A stretch of DNA of 64,000 bases. Source: Desulfacinum sp. (GTDB lineage Bacteria; Desulfobacterota; Syntrophobacteria; Syntrophobacterales; DSM-9756). This document shows positions 16,468 to 24,994 of this stretch, piece after piece (the stretch's first letter is position 1; each line of letters begins with the position of its first letter). Under the pieces are notes generated by a model. The model was not told the DNA's origin and did no database searches. It worked only from the letters and a program-made list of their open reading frames with translations. The position numbers and the translations under genes were made by a program. The stretch spans positions 100,751 to 164,750 of the forward strand of contig JACIYN010000006.1 of assembly GCA_014359885.1 (NCBI GenBank), written 5' to 3'.

Positions 16468-16614
16468 ACCCCTCACCCCTCACCCCTCACCCCTCACCCC
16501 TCACCCCTCACCCCTCACGGCTCACGGCTCACGCCTCACGCCTCACGCCTCACGCCTCACGCCTCACGCCTCACGCCTAACGCCTAACGCCTAACGCCTA
16601 ACGCCTCACGCCTG
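16468..16614 (-). repeat. Heptamer array A7 (GGCGTGA/GGGGTGA type)
   Basis: About 20 units, read on the minus strand as GGCGTGA, then GGCGTTA, then GGCGTGA and GGGGTGA. It begins at the manA stop codon and is convergent with array A6. Confidence 0.9.
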
Positions 16615-17853
16615 AAGCTCCAGGGGAACGCGCACCAGGAACACATCCGAAGGTTCCGCCGCCCGCAGCCGGTAGGCCGGAAGGATGGCGGGCACGAAAA
16701 AGCCCCGGCCCCGCCGGTATTCCAGGCGCCCCGCGCCGCCGCTCCCATCCCAGGCAATCTCTCCGGCGCCTTGAGCCACGAAGAGCACCTCCGGGCCGCC
16801 GGGCCGGGAAAGCGTTTCTTCGTCTCCCCCGTCCGGCCGGAGCCGTTGCACCTCAAAGTCCGGGCACGGGACGGAATAGACCGTTCGCCGCGCCGCAGGA
16901 TCAGGCGTGAGGATAGGGGGCGTTCCCGGCCGGAAGCGAAGGATTTCCAGCAGGGCGTCCACGTCCTTGTATTTCGGGGTGAGCCCTAAGCGCACCACGT
17001 TGTCCGAATTGGCCATGCACTCGACGATGTTTCCCTTGAGGTACGCGTGGGGGAGTCCCGCGTCCAGGAAAACGGCCTCACCGGCTTGGAGTTCCAGCCG
17101 GTTCAGGAAAAGGAGGACCAGGAGCCCCACATCCTCCGCGCCGTACTTTTCGTAAAGCGACAGGTAGAGATCGGCCAGGCTGTCCGGGTCCCGCCGGCCA
17201 GAAAACCGGCTGGCCAGGGATTGGGTGGTGCGTTGGAGGAGATCCAGGCGCTCCCGGGCCGTTTGGAGAAGCCGCGTGAAGGCCCGGCGGATCGCCTCCT
17301 CTTCCGGCCCGTACCCTTCCAGCCGGGCCGGATCGCCCGTGAAATCCTGGAGTTCGGGAAAGGCGCGAACGATTTCGATCCACCGGCTCAGCGGCTTGAA
17401 TCCCGCCAGTGCCCGCAGGGATTCCAGGGCGATGGCGATCTCGGGCTTGTGGTTGGCGTCCGGGTAGTGTTCCGGGTCCCGCGCGTGGAGCGCCTCGGCC
17501 TGCGTCTTGTCGGGATGAGCCTGGATGGAAAGGGGCTCGGCGGCGGAAAGGATCTTGAAAAGGAAGGGCAGGCGGCTTCCGAACGCCCTCTGCACCCGGG
17601 GCCCCAGGGCGGCGTCCGGCCGGCGGGAGACGACCTCATGGAGCGGCAGCGTCTCCCCGTTCCATTCCAGCAGGGACGGCGCCGATGGATGGGCCCCCAC
17701 CCACAGTTCCGCGGCGGGGGCGTCGGGGGGATTGTCCGCGCCCAGCAGACGGGGGATGAAGGCGGTGGGGCCCCGTTCGCCCCAGGCGTAGGGTTGGATG
17801 GGATTGTGCAGCCGGTAGGGCCGCGCTTCCAGTGCAAGGTGCTTCGCATCCAT
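16606..17853 (-). CDS. manA: Mannose-6-phosphate isomerase, class I
   Basis: A 415-residue, zinc-dependent isomerase that interconverts fructose-6-phosphate and mannose-6-phosphate for mannose-containing glycans. Metal and active-site motifs are visible: LSIQAHPDKTQAE, NHKPEIAIAL, AGLPHAYLKGNIVECMANSD and VRLGLTPKYKD. The ATG at 17853 is preceded by GGAGG. It is a single gene on the minus strand and converges with the TetR gene. Its Ala-stop (gcg tga) is the first unit of heptamer array A7. Confidence 0.93.
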   Translation of the reverse strand: MDAKHLALEARPYRLHNPIQPYAWGERGPTAFIPRLLGADNPPDAPAAELWVGAHPSAPSLLEWNGETLPLHEVVSRRPDAALGPRVQRAFGSRLPFLFKILSAAEPLSIQAHPDKTQAEALHARDPEHYPDANHKPEIAIALESLRALAGFKPLSRWIEIVRAFPELQDFTGDPARLEGYGPEEEAIRRAFTRLLQTARERLDLLQRTTQSLASRFSGRRDPDSLADLYLSLYEKYGAEDVGLLVLLFLNRLELQAGEAVFLDAGLPHAYLKGNIVECMANSDNVVRLGLTPKYKDVDALLEILRFRPGTPPILTPDPAARRTVYSVPCPDFEVQRLRPDGGDEETLSRPGGPEVLFVAQGAGEIAWDGSGGAGRLEYRRGRGFFVPAILPAYRLRAAEPSDVFLVRVPLELQA

Positions 17854-18021
17854 GATTGAACCTCCGTTATGGCGGCAAGAGCCGTCGCTGCTTTCAGCCT
17901 TGTTTCAAAGCCATGGGCGTTCATGGGCGTCCATTGGCGGTCCTTTTTTCGCAAAGATCTTCCGGGAAGCCGGATTTCCCTGTTCCCACGGGGCGATCCC
18001 GCATGGAGGGCATCCCTTGTG

Positions 18022-18043
18022 GGGGCGGTTCGCGAACCGCCCC
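18022..18043. repeat. REP-like palindrome R3 (GGTTCGCGAACC core)
   Basis: GGGGCGGTTCGCGAACCGCCCC, identical in core and inner arms to R1; the outer arm ends differ (GTG.../TGC). Confidence 0.85.
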
Positions 18044-18101
18044 TGCGCCGGGTAGCCGTCTGGGAACGGGTATATGGAGGTAGCCGGGTTACCCATTTTA
18101 T

Positions 18102-18196
18102 ATGAAACGCGGCCTCCTTCCGTTCGTGCGCACGGCCTGTAGGGGCGAATAATCATTCGCCCCTACAGGGGCCTGCTTACCAAAGATGCGTTTCAT
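18102..18196. mobile_element. 95-bp MITE-like element with 9-bp terminal inverted repeats
   Basis: ATGAAACGC at the left end and GCGTTTCAT at the right end are perfect inverted repeats. A 32-bp palindrome (R4, GAATAATCATTC core) sits in the middle. A second copy without the right end lies at 52900. It is too short to encode a transposase, so it would need one in trans. Confidence 0.65.
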
Positions 18197-18592
18197 CCTT
18201 CGTTGTCACGGGCCGTCCGTGATGGGGGTTTATGTGAAAGAGAACCGCGAATGAACGCGAATAGACGCAAATCTTTCTACTTGTAGGAACTGCGAAGACC
18301 GCAATGAGGGTGCCCGGCAATGCAATGCGCGAGCAGTGACTCATAGAAAATGGCCTATTGCGGCGTTCCGACAAATGCCCTTGCTCCGGCCCGCTCTTTC
18401 ATCCGTGCGGGGTGGCGCGAGGGGAGCCATGACTGTTAGGGAAGCTTCCTGGAGTGAATCTCCGGAACCCGCCGGCGTGAAAAGAATAGCAAGAAACCCG
18501 GCCCCGTGTCCCGTCCAAACGGACGCCTCCTTGTGCATGCCGGAGCATGGGCGGATGTCCGCCCTCCGCATGACCTTTCTTTCACTTTATTA

Positions 18593-18621
18593 TTGACGAG
18601 TTGTGGAAGCTCCACTAGAGT
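18593..18621 (+). promoter_or_regulatory. Putative promoter of the outer-membrane protein gene
   Basis: TTGACG, a 17-bp spacer, TAGAGT. It leaves a leader of about 290 bp before the start at 18916, longer than usual, so leader regulation is possible. Confidence 0.5.
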
Positions 18622-18915
18622 GACCATGCGCCCGGTTGACTCCAGGGGCAGGAGTTCCGGGCTTCCGGCGTGAATTCGGGGTTTCCCCCGGAAAGACCAC
18701 ACTCAACTCCCGCTTTTGACAGGCACCGATCCTTGATCGGCAATTCGACCCGCAGCATCGAAGTTTCATCTTCCTCTTGGGTGACAAGCGTTTTGTTCCT
18801 TTGATTTTAGGCGCGGAAAGGAGGTGACGAAAGAGCGAGGGAAGCGCCGGCAGGGTAGGAGAGGCGATAGGAAGTGCTTTGCTTCAAACCAACCGGAAAA
18901 GAGAAGAGGAAAGAG

Positions 18916-20670
18916 ATGACGAAAAGGGGCTTGCTGTTATCCATCCTTTGCGTATGTGCGGTGGTCTTTTGCGGGGCGTCCTGGGTGGCGGCCCAGCCGG
19001 CCAAGGACATCACCGAAGAGGTGATCGTGGGGCCGGGAAGCGTCAGCCTGGCCACCAAGAAGGACATCATGATGAGCTTTGGCGCCCTGGTGCGCTTCAT
19101 CCCCACCTCCGAATCCAACTGGGACTTCGGGATGGGGGACAGCCTCAAAGGTGCCGGGTTTTTTAATGGCAAACTGGACAGCAACTTTTTCCAAACTCAT
19201 TTGAATGAAGCGGGTGCCGTCCGGAAGGGCTACATCCGGAACGAGGACAAGCTCTATTTCAACGCCATGCCCGTGGATCGCAAATGGTCTTTCTATGCGG
19301 CGCTGGAATTCGACCGACCCATCGATACGGATACGGTGGACAACCGCGGCGGCCGCGGCGACAACAGCAACTTCGGTTTGGAGCGCCTGAACGTCAGCGT
19401 GGCGTTGCCCTTCAACACCCGGCTGCATGCCGGCTGGGACGTGTGGGGATTCGACCATTACGATGGCGCTTCCATGGTCTATTCGGATGACAATGCCGGG
19501 TTCTGGTTGGATGGCGAAGTCGGCAAGCTGACCTACAGCCTTGGGTATTTCAAACTCATGGACAACAGCTTTCAGAGTGGATTGGAGAGCGCAGTCGTCA
19601 AAGAGGAATTCTATGCGGACGACGATGATCGCGATCTCATTGCCTTCTGGGCAAATTATCAGTTCAATGAGCAGCACAAGATCAAATTCTTCTATGGTTA
19701 CGACCGTATTCGAGCAATTCCTGTGAGGGATTTCTATACAGTAGCGTACGTAACGGCACTCGACAATGCAGATCTCACGACAGCGGATGCACTAGACCTT
19801 GTGGGTGTGTCAGATGGGACTCCTGATGTGACCGATCCCAACTTTCCGTTGGCGACCGGCATTGCCAATGTTGTGAGCGCAGGAACTCCCAAAGTTGATT
19901 CGCACCATGTTGCTGCTTACTACGTGGGCAATTATGGGCCGGTTGAGTTGTTCCTTGAAGGCGTTTACCAGTTCGGAAAGGCTGAGAATACCGGCTTGAC
20001 ACACGATGATATGGACATTTCCGCCTACGCATTGGCGGCAGACCTGACAGTGGAGCTGAAGGACTGGGTTGGCTTTAGTGTGAAGCCCCACGTGGGCGTA
20101 ATGTACACGTCGGGTGACGATGATCCCAATGATGACAAGTTGGAAGGTTATACCGGTATCGAAAACGGCCAGCGATTCTCTAATCGTTGGGGTGGTGAAA
20201 ACACCATCATCGGCGACACCAACTTCCTCCTGGGTACAGCCCTTTACGGATATCTCCCGGAATTCTACGGAAACGGAACCCCCGTCTTCACGGGCGGTCT
20301 GCAGAATTTCGCGGGGACAGGAAACGGCCGCGGCGACAACCCCGGCATGACGATGCTGAGCATGGGGGTGACCATCACGCCCAAGCGCTTCATCATCTAT
20401 CGGACCAATGTGAACAACTTCTGGTGGAATGAGGACTTTGTGGTTAAGAGCTTCACTTATCCATACACTGTGACGGAGATCAAATCCGGCTTCGTGGGGA
20501 CGGAGTGGGACAACGAGCTGACGGTGGCCCTGCACAAAAACATGTTCATCAAGGGCCAGGCGTCCTTCTTCTTCCCGGGTGACGTGATCGAAGACGTAAC
20601 CGAAGCCCTGGGCGCCAAGAGCGACGACACGGCGTCGCGCTTCGCCGCCGAGCTCATCTGGAACTTCTAG
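18916..20670 (+). CDS. Outer-membrane beta-barrel (porin-like) protein
   Basis: A 584-residue exported protein. The signal peptide spans residues 1 to about 25 (LLLSILCVCAVVFCGASWVAAQ, cut before Gln). Amphipathic, Gly/Asp/aromatic-rich strands follow, and it ends in Phe (AAELIWNF), the usual signal for outer-membrane assembly. The ATG at 18916 is chosen because MTKRG starts the signal peptide and a purine-rich GAAGAGGAAAGAG precedes it. A central stretch (about 19,600-20,150) has visibly lower GC and different codon use, consistent with variable surface loops or recombination. Substrate unknown. Confidence 0.75.
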   Translation: MTKRGLLLSILCVCAVVFCGASWVAAQPAKDITEEVIVGPGSVSLATKKDIMMSFGALVRFIPTSESNWDFGMGDSLKGAGFFNGKLDSNFFQTHLNEAGAVRKGYIRNEDKLYFNAMPVDRKWSFYAALEFDRPIDTDTVDNRGGRGDNSNFGLERLNVSVALPFNTRLHAGWDVWGFDHYDGASMVYSDDNAGFWLDGEVGKLTYSLGYFKLMDNSFQSGLESAVVKEEFYADDDDRDLIAFWANYQFNEQHKIKFFYGYDRIRAIPVRDFYTVAYVTALDNADLTTADALDLVGVSDGTPDVTDPNFPLATGIANVVSAGTPKVDSHHVAAYYVGNYGPVELFLEGVYQFGKAENTGLTHDDMDISAYALAADLTVELKDWVGFSVKPHVGVMYTSGDDDPNDDKLEGYTGIENGQRFSNRWGGENTIIGDTNFLLGTALYGYLPEFYGNGTPVFTGGLQNFAGTGNGRGDNPGMTMLSMGVTITPKRFIIYRTNVNNFWWNEDFVVKSFTYPYTVTEIKSGFVGTEWDNELTVALHKNMFIKGQASFFFPGDVIEDVTEALGAKSDDTASRFAAELIWNF

Positions 20671-20694
20671 CCGGAAGCCTCGGGACCGGCTGCA

Positions 20695-20720
20695 CGGCGC
20701 CGGGTCCTTCCCCGGTGCCG
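20695..20720 (+). terminator. Possible hairpin terminator after the porin-like gene
   Basis: CGGCGCCGGG and CCCGGTGCCG pair with one G-T around a 6-base loop, 25 bp after the stop. No good T-tract follows, so termination is uncertain. Confidence 0.4.
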
Positions 20721-20829
20721 CGCCCGGTTCTTTGACGTTCAGCCGGACACGAAAATGGGGTATAGTGAGCGCCTTCAGGCCGCTATACCCCTTTTCTTTG
20801 AACACCCAACGGCACAGGGAGTCGAACGC

Positions 20830-21885
20830 ATGAAACGGTCCGTGACACCCCTCCTTATCCTGATCCTGGCCCTCCTCCATCTTCCCTTTTGGGGTTGCGG
20901 TTCGGCCCCGGATATCGTGAGCGAAGAAAAGAAGCCGGGCCAGAAGTACTCGGCGGCCGAGGTCCGTGAGATCCTGATCGACCATCCGTTCCTCCTTTCC
21001 GGGGACTACTTCCGGGAACGCCAGGACCTGAAGCCCATGGTGCTGGGAAGCGTCCTTTCCCAGGCCCAGGAAGAATCCACCGAAGAGCTCAAGGCCCAGC
21101 TCAAGGAAAAGGAAGAACGCCTGGCCAAGCTGGAAAAGGCCGTCTTCGAAGGAAGGCGCCCCGCCCTTCCCGCCGAAGCCCTTCGCATCAAGGTGGGCTT
21201 CCTGGTGGACCCGGAAAAGGTCCCCACCCACCTGGCGGACCGCCTGCTGGCCCAGGCCGACCGGCTCTCGGTCACCTACGATGTCCTCTTCGTCCACCAC
21301 CGCGACCTGGAACAGGTCCTTTCCGGCACCGACTGCCTGCAGAAGCGGGACCTGGCCTGTATCACCCGGATCGCCGCCATCTACCCCGGTACGCGCTTCA
21401 TCAACCTGGTGGAATCGGTGAGCGTCCCGGCATCCTTTCCCGGCACCGCCGCGGCCCGGTTCGGCATGGTGGACGCCGGCATCGGGTACCGCTACCCCCT
21501 GGTGCAGATGGAGATGCCGGTCAAAAACGACGCCGACGTGACCACCTTCCTGGAACTCATCGCCCGCCGAAGTTACGAACAGGCCCTGGACAAGAAGGAC
21601 ACCATGCCCTGGGTCACCCACGTCTTCAGCCAGCAGCAGGGCCAGTGGTTCGTGAGCGCCGGGAACCGGTCGGGCCTCCTGGTGGGGGACCTCCTGGACG
21701 TGGTGAGCGACGGCAAGCTGGTGCAGGCGCCCACGGGGGTTCCCGCCGCCTGGATGCCCGGGCCTCCCAAGGGGCGGCTCCGGGTGGAACGCCTCTTCGG
21801 AGATGACCTGGCCATCGCCACCCTGGTCTCCGGTGAGCCGCCGGAAATGGGCGACTGGCTCATCCCTGTCCGGGCCAAGCCGTGA
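20830..21885 (+). CDS. Predicted lipoprotein, function unknown
   Basis: A 351-residue exported protein. A hydrophobic signal ends at LPFWGCGS, a weak lipobox with Cys near residue 22. A Glu/Lys-rich coiled coil follows at about residues 85-110 (EELKAQLKEKEERLAKLE), then a globular part resembling stress- or secretin-associated lipoproteins (KVGFLVDPEKVPTHLADRLL and WFVSAGNRSGLLVGDLLDVV). The start is the ATG at 20830, since the upstream extension lacks signal features. I do not recognise the family. Heptamer array A8 starts at its stop. Confidence 0.7.
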   Translation: MKRSVTPLLILILALLHLPFWGCGSAPDIVSEEKKPGQKYSAAEVREILIDHPFLLSGDYFRERQDLKPMVLGSVLSQAQEESTEELKAQLKEKEERLAKLEKAVFEGRRPALPAEALRIKVGFLVDPEKVPTHLADRLLAQADRLSVTYDVLFVHHRDLEQVLSGTDCLQKRDLACITRIAAIYPGTRFINLVESVSVPASFPGTAAARFGMVDAGIGYRYPLVQMEMPVKNDADVTTFLELIARRSYEQALDKKDTMPWVTHVFSQQQGQWFVSAGNRSGLLVGDLLDVVSDGKLVQAPTGVPAAWMPGPPKGRLRVERLFGDDLAIATLVSGEPPEMGDWLIPVRAKP

Positions 21886-22056
21886 AGTCGCTGGCCGTGA
21901 GTCGTGAGTCGTGAGTCGTGAGGCGTGAGTCGTGAGTCGTGAGGCGTGAGGCGTGAGTCGTGAGTCGTGAGTCGTGAGTCGTGAGGCGTGAGTCGTGAGG
22001 CGTGAGGCGTGAGGCGTGAGGTGTGAGGCGGAAGGCGGAAGGCGGGAGGCGGGAGG
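21883..22056 (+). repeat. Heptamer array A8 (GTCGTGA/GGCGTGA type)
   Basis: About 23 units following the lipoprotein stop codon, degenerating to GGCGGAA and GGCGGGA, then leading into hairpin H3. Confidence 0.92.
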
Positions 22057-22065
22057 GGACTCCGT

Positions 22066-22102
22066 TCTCCCCCCTTTTCCAAAGGGGGGTCGGGGGGGAT
22101 TG
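22066..22102. repeat. C-run/G-run hairpin element H3
   Basis: CCCCCC, TTTTCCAAA, GGGGGG, then a second G run and ATTGG; it directly follows array A8. Confidence 0.85.
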
Positions 22103-22157
22103 GCGAAAGGTCGGGCCAAGGGGGGGAGGGCGCCCCGGCGGGACCTTTTCAACGCCC

Positions 22158-22186
22158 TTGACATGCCTCGGCGTGTGGAGTTAAAA
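22158..22186 (+). promoter_or_regulatory. Promoter of the second TetR/acyl-CoA run
   Basis: TTGACA, 17 bp, TTAAAA, 36 bp before the TetR ATG. This is one of the best consensus promoters in the window. The short leader contains CAACCAAACGGTAGG, a possible repressor site but only weakly symmetric. Confidence 0.65.
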
Positions 22187-22221
22187 AGGCTGCCTCAGTC
22201 AACCAAACGGTAGGTAGAATC

Positions 22222-22872
22222 ATGGAACCCCATCTCTTCTCCCCCGCCCACAACCCGTCGGACAACGTCACCAAACGCGAACTCTACCGCGTGGCCGCCC
22301 GCCTCTTTAAGGAAAAGGGCTACCGCGCCACGTCCATGCAGGACATCGCCAACGCCCTGGGCATCCAGAAGGCGTCCATCTACTACTACATCCGCACCAA
22401 ACAGGACCTGCTCACGGCCATCGCTCGGGCCGCCATGGAAATGCTCCTGGCCGAAGGGGAGCGGATCGCCGGGGCGCCCCTTCCCCCCGAAGAAAAACTC
22501 CGGGAGCTCCTGCGAAGCCACGTGCGGCTCATCTGCGGGAACCTGGACCTTTTCACCGTCTCGCTTCGGGAGCTGACGCCCGTCAACGCCGGGGACCACT
22601 GGCGTGAGGTGGTGGCGCTCCGGGACCGCTACGAAGCGCTGCTGCGCGCCATCCTCCGGGAAGGCATGGAAAAGGGCGCCTTCCGGCGCCTGGACGAAAA
22701 GCTGGTGGGCTTCGCCTTCCTGGGCATGGTCAACTGGACGATCCGCTGGGTGGATCCCGCCGGCGAAAAGAGCCCGGAAGAGATCGCCTCCGCCTGGGAG
22801 GACCTTTTCCTGCACGGCGTCCGGGCCCAAGGGGGCGGAGCCGCCGTTCCGCCCAACGCCCGCAATGGGTGA
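22222..22872 (+). CDS. TetR-family transcriptional regulator
   Basis: A 216-residue regulator. The helix-turn-helix lies at residues about 36-62 (SMQDIANALGIQKASIYYYI). It is first in a run with enoyl-CoA hydratase, acyl-CoA dehydrogenase and 3-hydroxyacyl-CoA dehydrogenase, so it probably represses its own operon until an acyl-CoA binds. The start at 22222 is 36 bp from a strong promoter but lacks a clear Shine-Dalgarno (GGTAGG at a short distance). Confidence 0.88.
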   Translation: MEPHLFSPAHNPSDNVTKRELYRVAARLFKEKGYRATSMQDIANALGIQKASIYYYIRTKQDLLTAIARAAMEMLLAEGERIAGAPLPPEEKLRELLRSHVRLICGNLDLFTVSLRELTPVNAGDHWREVVALRDRYEALLRAILREGMEKGAFRRLDEKLVGFAFLGMVNWTIRWVDPAGEKSPEEIASAWEDLFLHGVRAQGGGAAVPPNARNG

Positions 22873-22922
22873 ATGGGCCCGCCGAAATCGCCCGCATCAA
22901 CAGCCTGGGAGCGGAGGGAGCC

Positions 22923-23714
22923 ATGAACTACCAATACCTGGACGTGGAACGCGACGACCATCTCCTCACGGTCACCATCGCACGGCCGGAAGCCATGAAC
23001 GCCCTGCACCCGCCCGCCTGCCGGGAACTGGACCGGGTCTTCAACGAATTCCAGGACGACCCGGACCTGTGGGTGGCGATCCTCACGGGCCGCGGCCACA
23101 AGGCCTTCAGCGCCGGAAACGATCTCAAGTGGCAGGCGGAACACGGCGCCGCGGCGCTTCGCCGCGAGATCGATTCGCTGCGGGGCGGCTTCGGCGGCAT
23201 CACCCGAAGGACCGACTGTTACAAGCCCCTCATCGCGGCGGTGAACGGCCTGGCCCTGGGGGGCGGCTTCGAACTGGCTCTGGCCTGCGACGTGATCGTG
23301 GCCGCCGAACATGCCCAGTTCGGCCTGCCCGAACCGAGGGTGGGGGCCATGGCTGCGGCGGGAGGCGCCTTGAGGCTGCCGCGCCAGATTCCCTACCACG
23401 CGGCCATGGGCCTCTTGCTCACGGGGCGCCGTCTTTCGGCCAAGGAGGCCCGGGGCCTGGGCCTGGTGAACGAGGTGGTGCCCGCGGCGGAACTCATGGC
23501 CTGCGCCCGGCGGTGGGCCGAGGACATGCTGGCCTGTTCGCCCCTTTCCCTGCGCGCCACCAAGGAAGCGGCGCTCAAGGGTCTGGAGATGCCGCTGGGG
23601 GAGGCGCTTCGAACGGTCTTTCCCGGCATGGAGGCGCTGCGGTCTTCCGAGGACTACATGGAAGGGGCCCGGGCGTTTGCTGAAAAGCGAAGGCCCGTCT
23701 GGAAGGGCTGCTGA
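22923..23714 (+). CDS. Enoyl-CoA hydratase/isomerase (crotonase family)
   Basis: A 263-residue crotonase-fold protein. Oxyanion-hole segments are AFSAGNDLKW and LALGGGFELALACD, and the catalytic-type Glu lies in FGLPEPRVGAM. It would hydrate 2-enoyl-CoA in beta-oxidation. The ATG at 22923 has GGAGGGAG upstream; the longer frame would overlap TetR. Confidence 0.9.
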   Translation: MNYQYLDVERDDHLLTVTIARPEAMNALHPPACRELDRVFNEFQDDPDLWVAILTGRGHKAFSAGNDLKWQAEHGAAALRREIDSLRGGFGGITRRTDCYKPLIAAVNGLALGGGFELALACDVIVAAEHAQFGLPEPRVGAMAAAGGALRLPRQIPYHAAMGLLLTGRRLSAKEARGLGLVNEVVPAAELMACARRWAEDMLACSPLSLRATKEAALKGLEMPLGEALRTVFPGMEALRSSEDYMEGARAFAEKRRPVWKGC

Positions 23715-23746
23715 TCCCAGGGCGTCTTTTTTTTCTTCGGTATTCT

Positions 23747-23760
23747 ACCGTATGATCGGT
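23747..23760. promoter_or_regulatory. Candidate operator ACCG-N6-CGGT
   Basis: ACCGTATGATCGGT has symmetric 4-bp ends and lies 50 bp before the acyl-CoA dehydrogenase ATG, partly overlapping a second inverted repeat CGGTATTCTACCG. Its outer bases resemble the CGGT of the site at 6381. Low-confidence pattern. Confidence 0.35.
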
Positions 23761-23809
23761 CGTATCACGCCGGCCCCCAAGAATCTCGCACAGGAAAGGA
23801 TGCGCACCC

Positions 23810-24964
23810 ATGGATTTCACCATCCCCGAAAACCTTCGCATGATGCAGGAAACGGTCCGCCGGTTCGTGGAACGGGACCTGGAGCCCATCAGCCGGCAGG
23901 TGGAAGACGAGGACCGCATTCCCGAAGAGACGGTCCAGAAGATGCGGGACCTGGGTCTCTTCGGGCTGGCCATCCCCGAGGAATACGGCGGCCTGGGCTT
24001 GGGCGTTCTGGGAGAATGCCTCGTCTACCAGGAACTTTCCAAGACCAACGCCTGCTTCCGGAGCCGCATCGGCACCAACAACGGCATCGGAAGCCAGGGG
24101 ATCGTGATCGACGGAACGGAGGAGCAGAAACAGAAGTACCTGCCGAAGCTGGCCAGCGGGGAATGGACCGCCTGCTTCGCCCTTACGGAACCGGAAGCGG
24201 GATCCGACGCCGCCGCCATCCGCACCCGGGCGGAACTTAAGGGGGACCACTGGGTCCTGAACGGCAAGAAACACTTCATCACCAACGGGGACATCGCCGA
24301 CGTGGCCACGGTCTTCGCCGTGACGGACCCCCAAAAACGCGCCCGGGGCGGCATCACCGCCTTCATCGTGGAGCGGACCTTTCCGGGCTATTCCGTGGGG
24401 ATCATCGAGCGGAAGATGGGCCTTCGCGGAAACCACACGGCGGAGCTGGTCTTCGAAGACTGCATCGTGCCCCGGGAGAACGTGATCGGCGGTGAGGCCA
24501 TGGTGGGCCAGGGCTTCAAGACGGCCATGAAGGTCCTGGACAAGGGACGCCTCACCATGGGGGCGTCCGCCGTGGGGACGGCGGAAAAGCTTCTGGAGCT
24601 TTCCATCGATTACGCCAAGCAGCGGGTGCAGTTCGGAAAGCCCATTGCGGAGTTCCAGGCCATCCAGTTCATGCTGGCGGACATGGCTACCCAGATCTAT
24701 GCGGCCCGCAACATGCTTTACCACGCCGCATGGCTCCGGGATCAGCGCGGCACGGCCGTGGTGCGCGAAGCGTCCATGGTCAAGCTCTTCTGTACCGAGA
24801 TGGTCAACCGGGTGGCGGACATGGCCGTCCAGATCCACGGCGGCATGGGCTACATGAAGGACTATCCCATCGAACGGTTCTACCGGGACGTGCGGCTCAC
24901 GCGGATCTACGAGGGAACCAGCGAGATCCAGAGGCTGGTGATTGCGCGGGAGCTTCTCAAGTAG
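23810..24964 (+). CDS. Acyl-CoA dehydrogenase
   Basis: A 384-residue FAD enzyme with FALTEPEAGSDAAAIRTRA, GKKHFITNGD and the catalytic Glu368 in RIYEGTSEIQR. It oxidises acyl-CoA and delivers electrons to ETF and then to the quinone pool. The stop is 30 bp before the 3-hydroxyacyl-CoA dehydrogenase gene, so an operon is likely. The sequence resembles short/medium-chain or 2-methylacyl-CoA enzymes; chain length is not certain. Confidence 0.92.
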   Translation: MDFTIPENLRMMQETVRRFVERDLEPISRQVEDEDRIPEETVQKMRDLGLFGLAIPEEYGGLGLGVLGECLVYQELSKTNACFRSRIGTNNGIGSQGIVIDGTEEQKQKYLPKLASGEWTACFALTEPEAGSDAAAIRTRAELKGDHWVLNGKKHFITNGDIADVATVFAVTDPQKRARGGITAFIVERTFPGYSVGIIERKMGLRGNHTAELVFEDCIVPRENVIGGEAMVGQGFKTAMKVLDKGRLTMGASAVGTAEKLLELSIDYAKQRVQFGKPIAEFQAIQFMLADMATQIYAARNMLYHAAWLRDQRGTAVVREASMVKLFCTEMVNRVADMAVQIHGGMGYMKDYPIERFYRDVRLTRIYEGTSEIQRLVIARELLK

Positions 24965-24994
24965 GCGAAAATCGACACGGAGAAGGACAAGGCC

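Larger units (their letters stand above)
17854..18592. other. Intergenic region, no supportable gene
   Basis: Holds palindrome R3 and the 95-bp element listed separately. Remaining open frames are short and lack family features or good ribosome sites. Confidence 0.6.

Noticed and set aside
18336..18596. 86-codon frame before the porin-like gene
   Set aside because: No family motif and no convincing ribosome site; it overlaps an untranslated-looking leader region.
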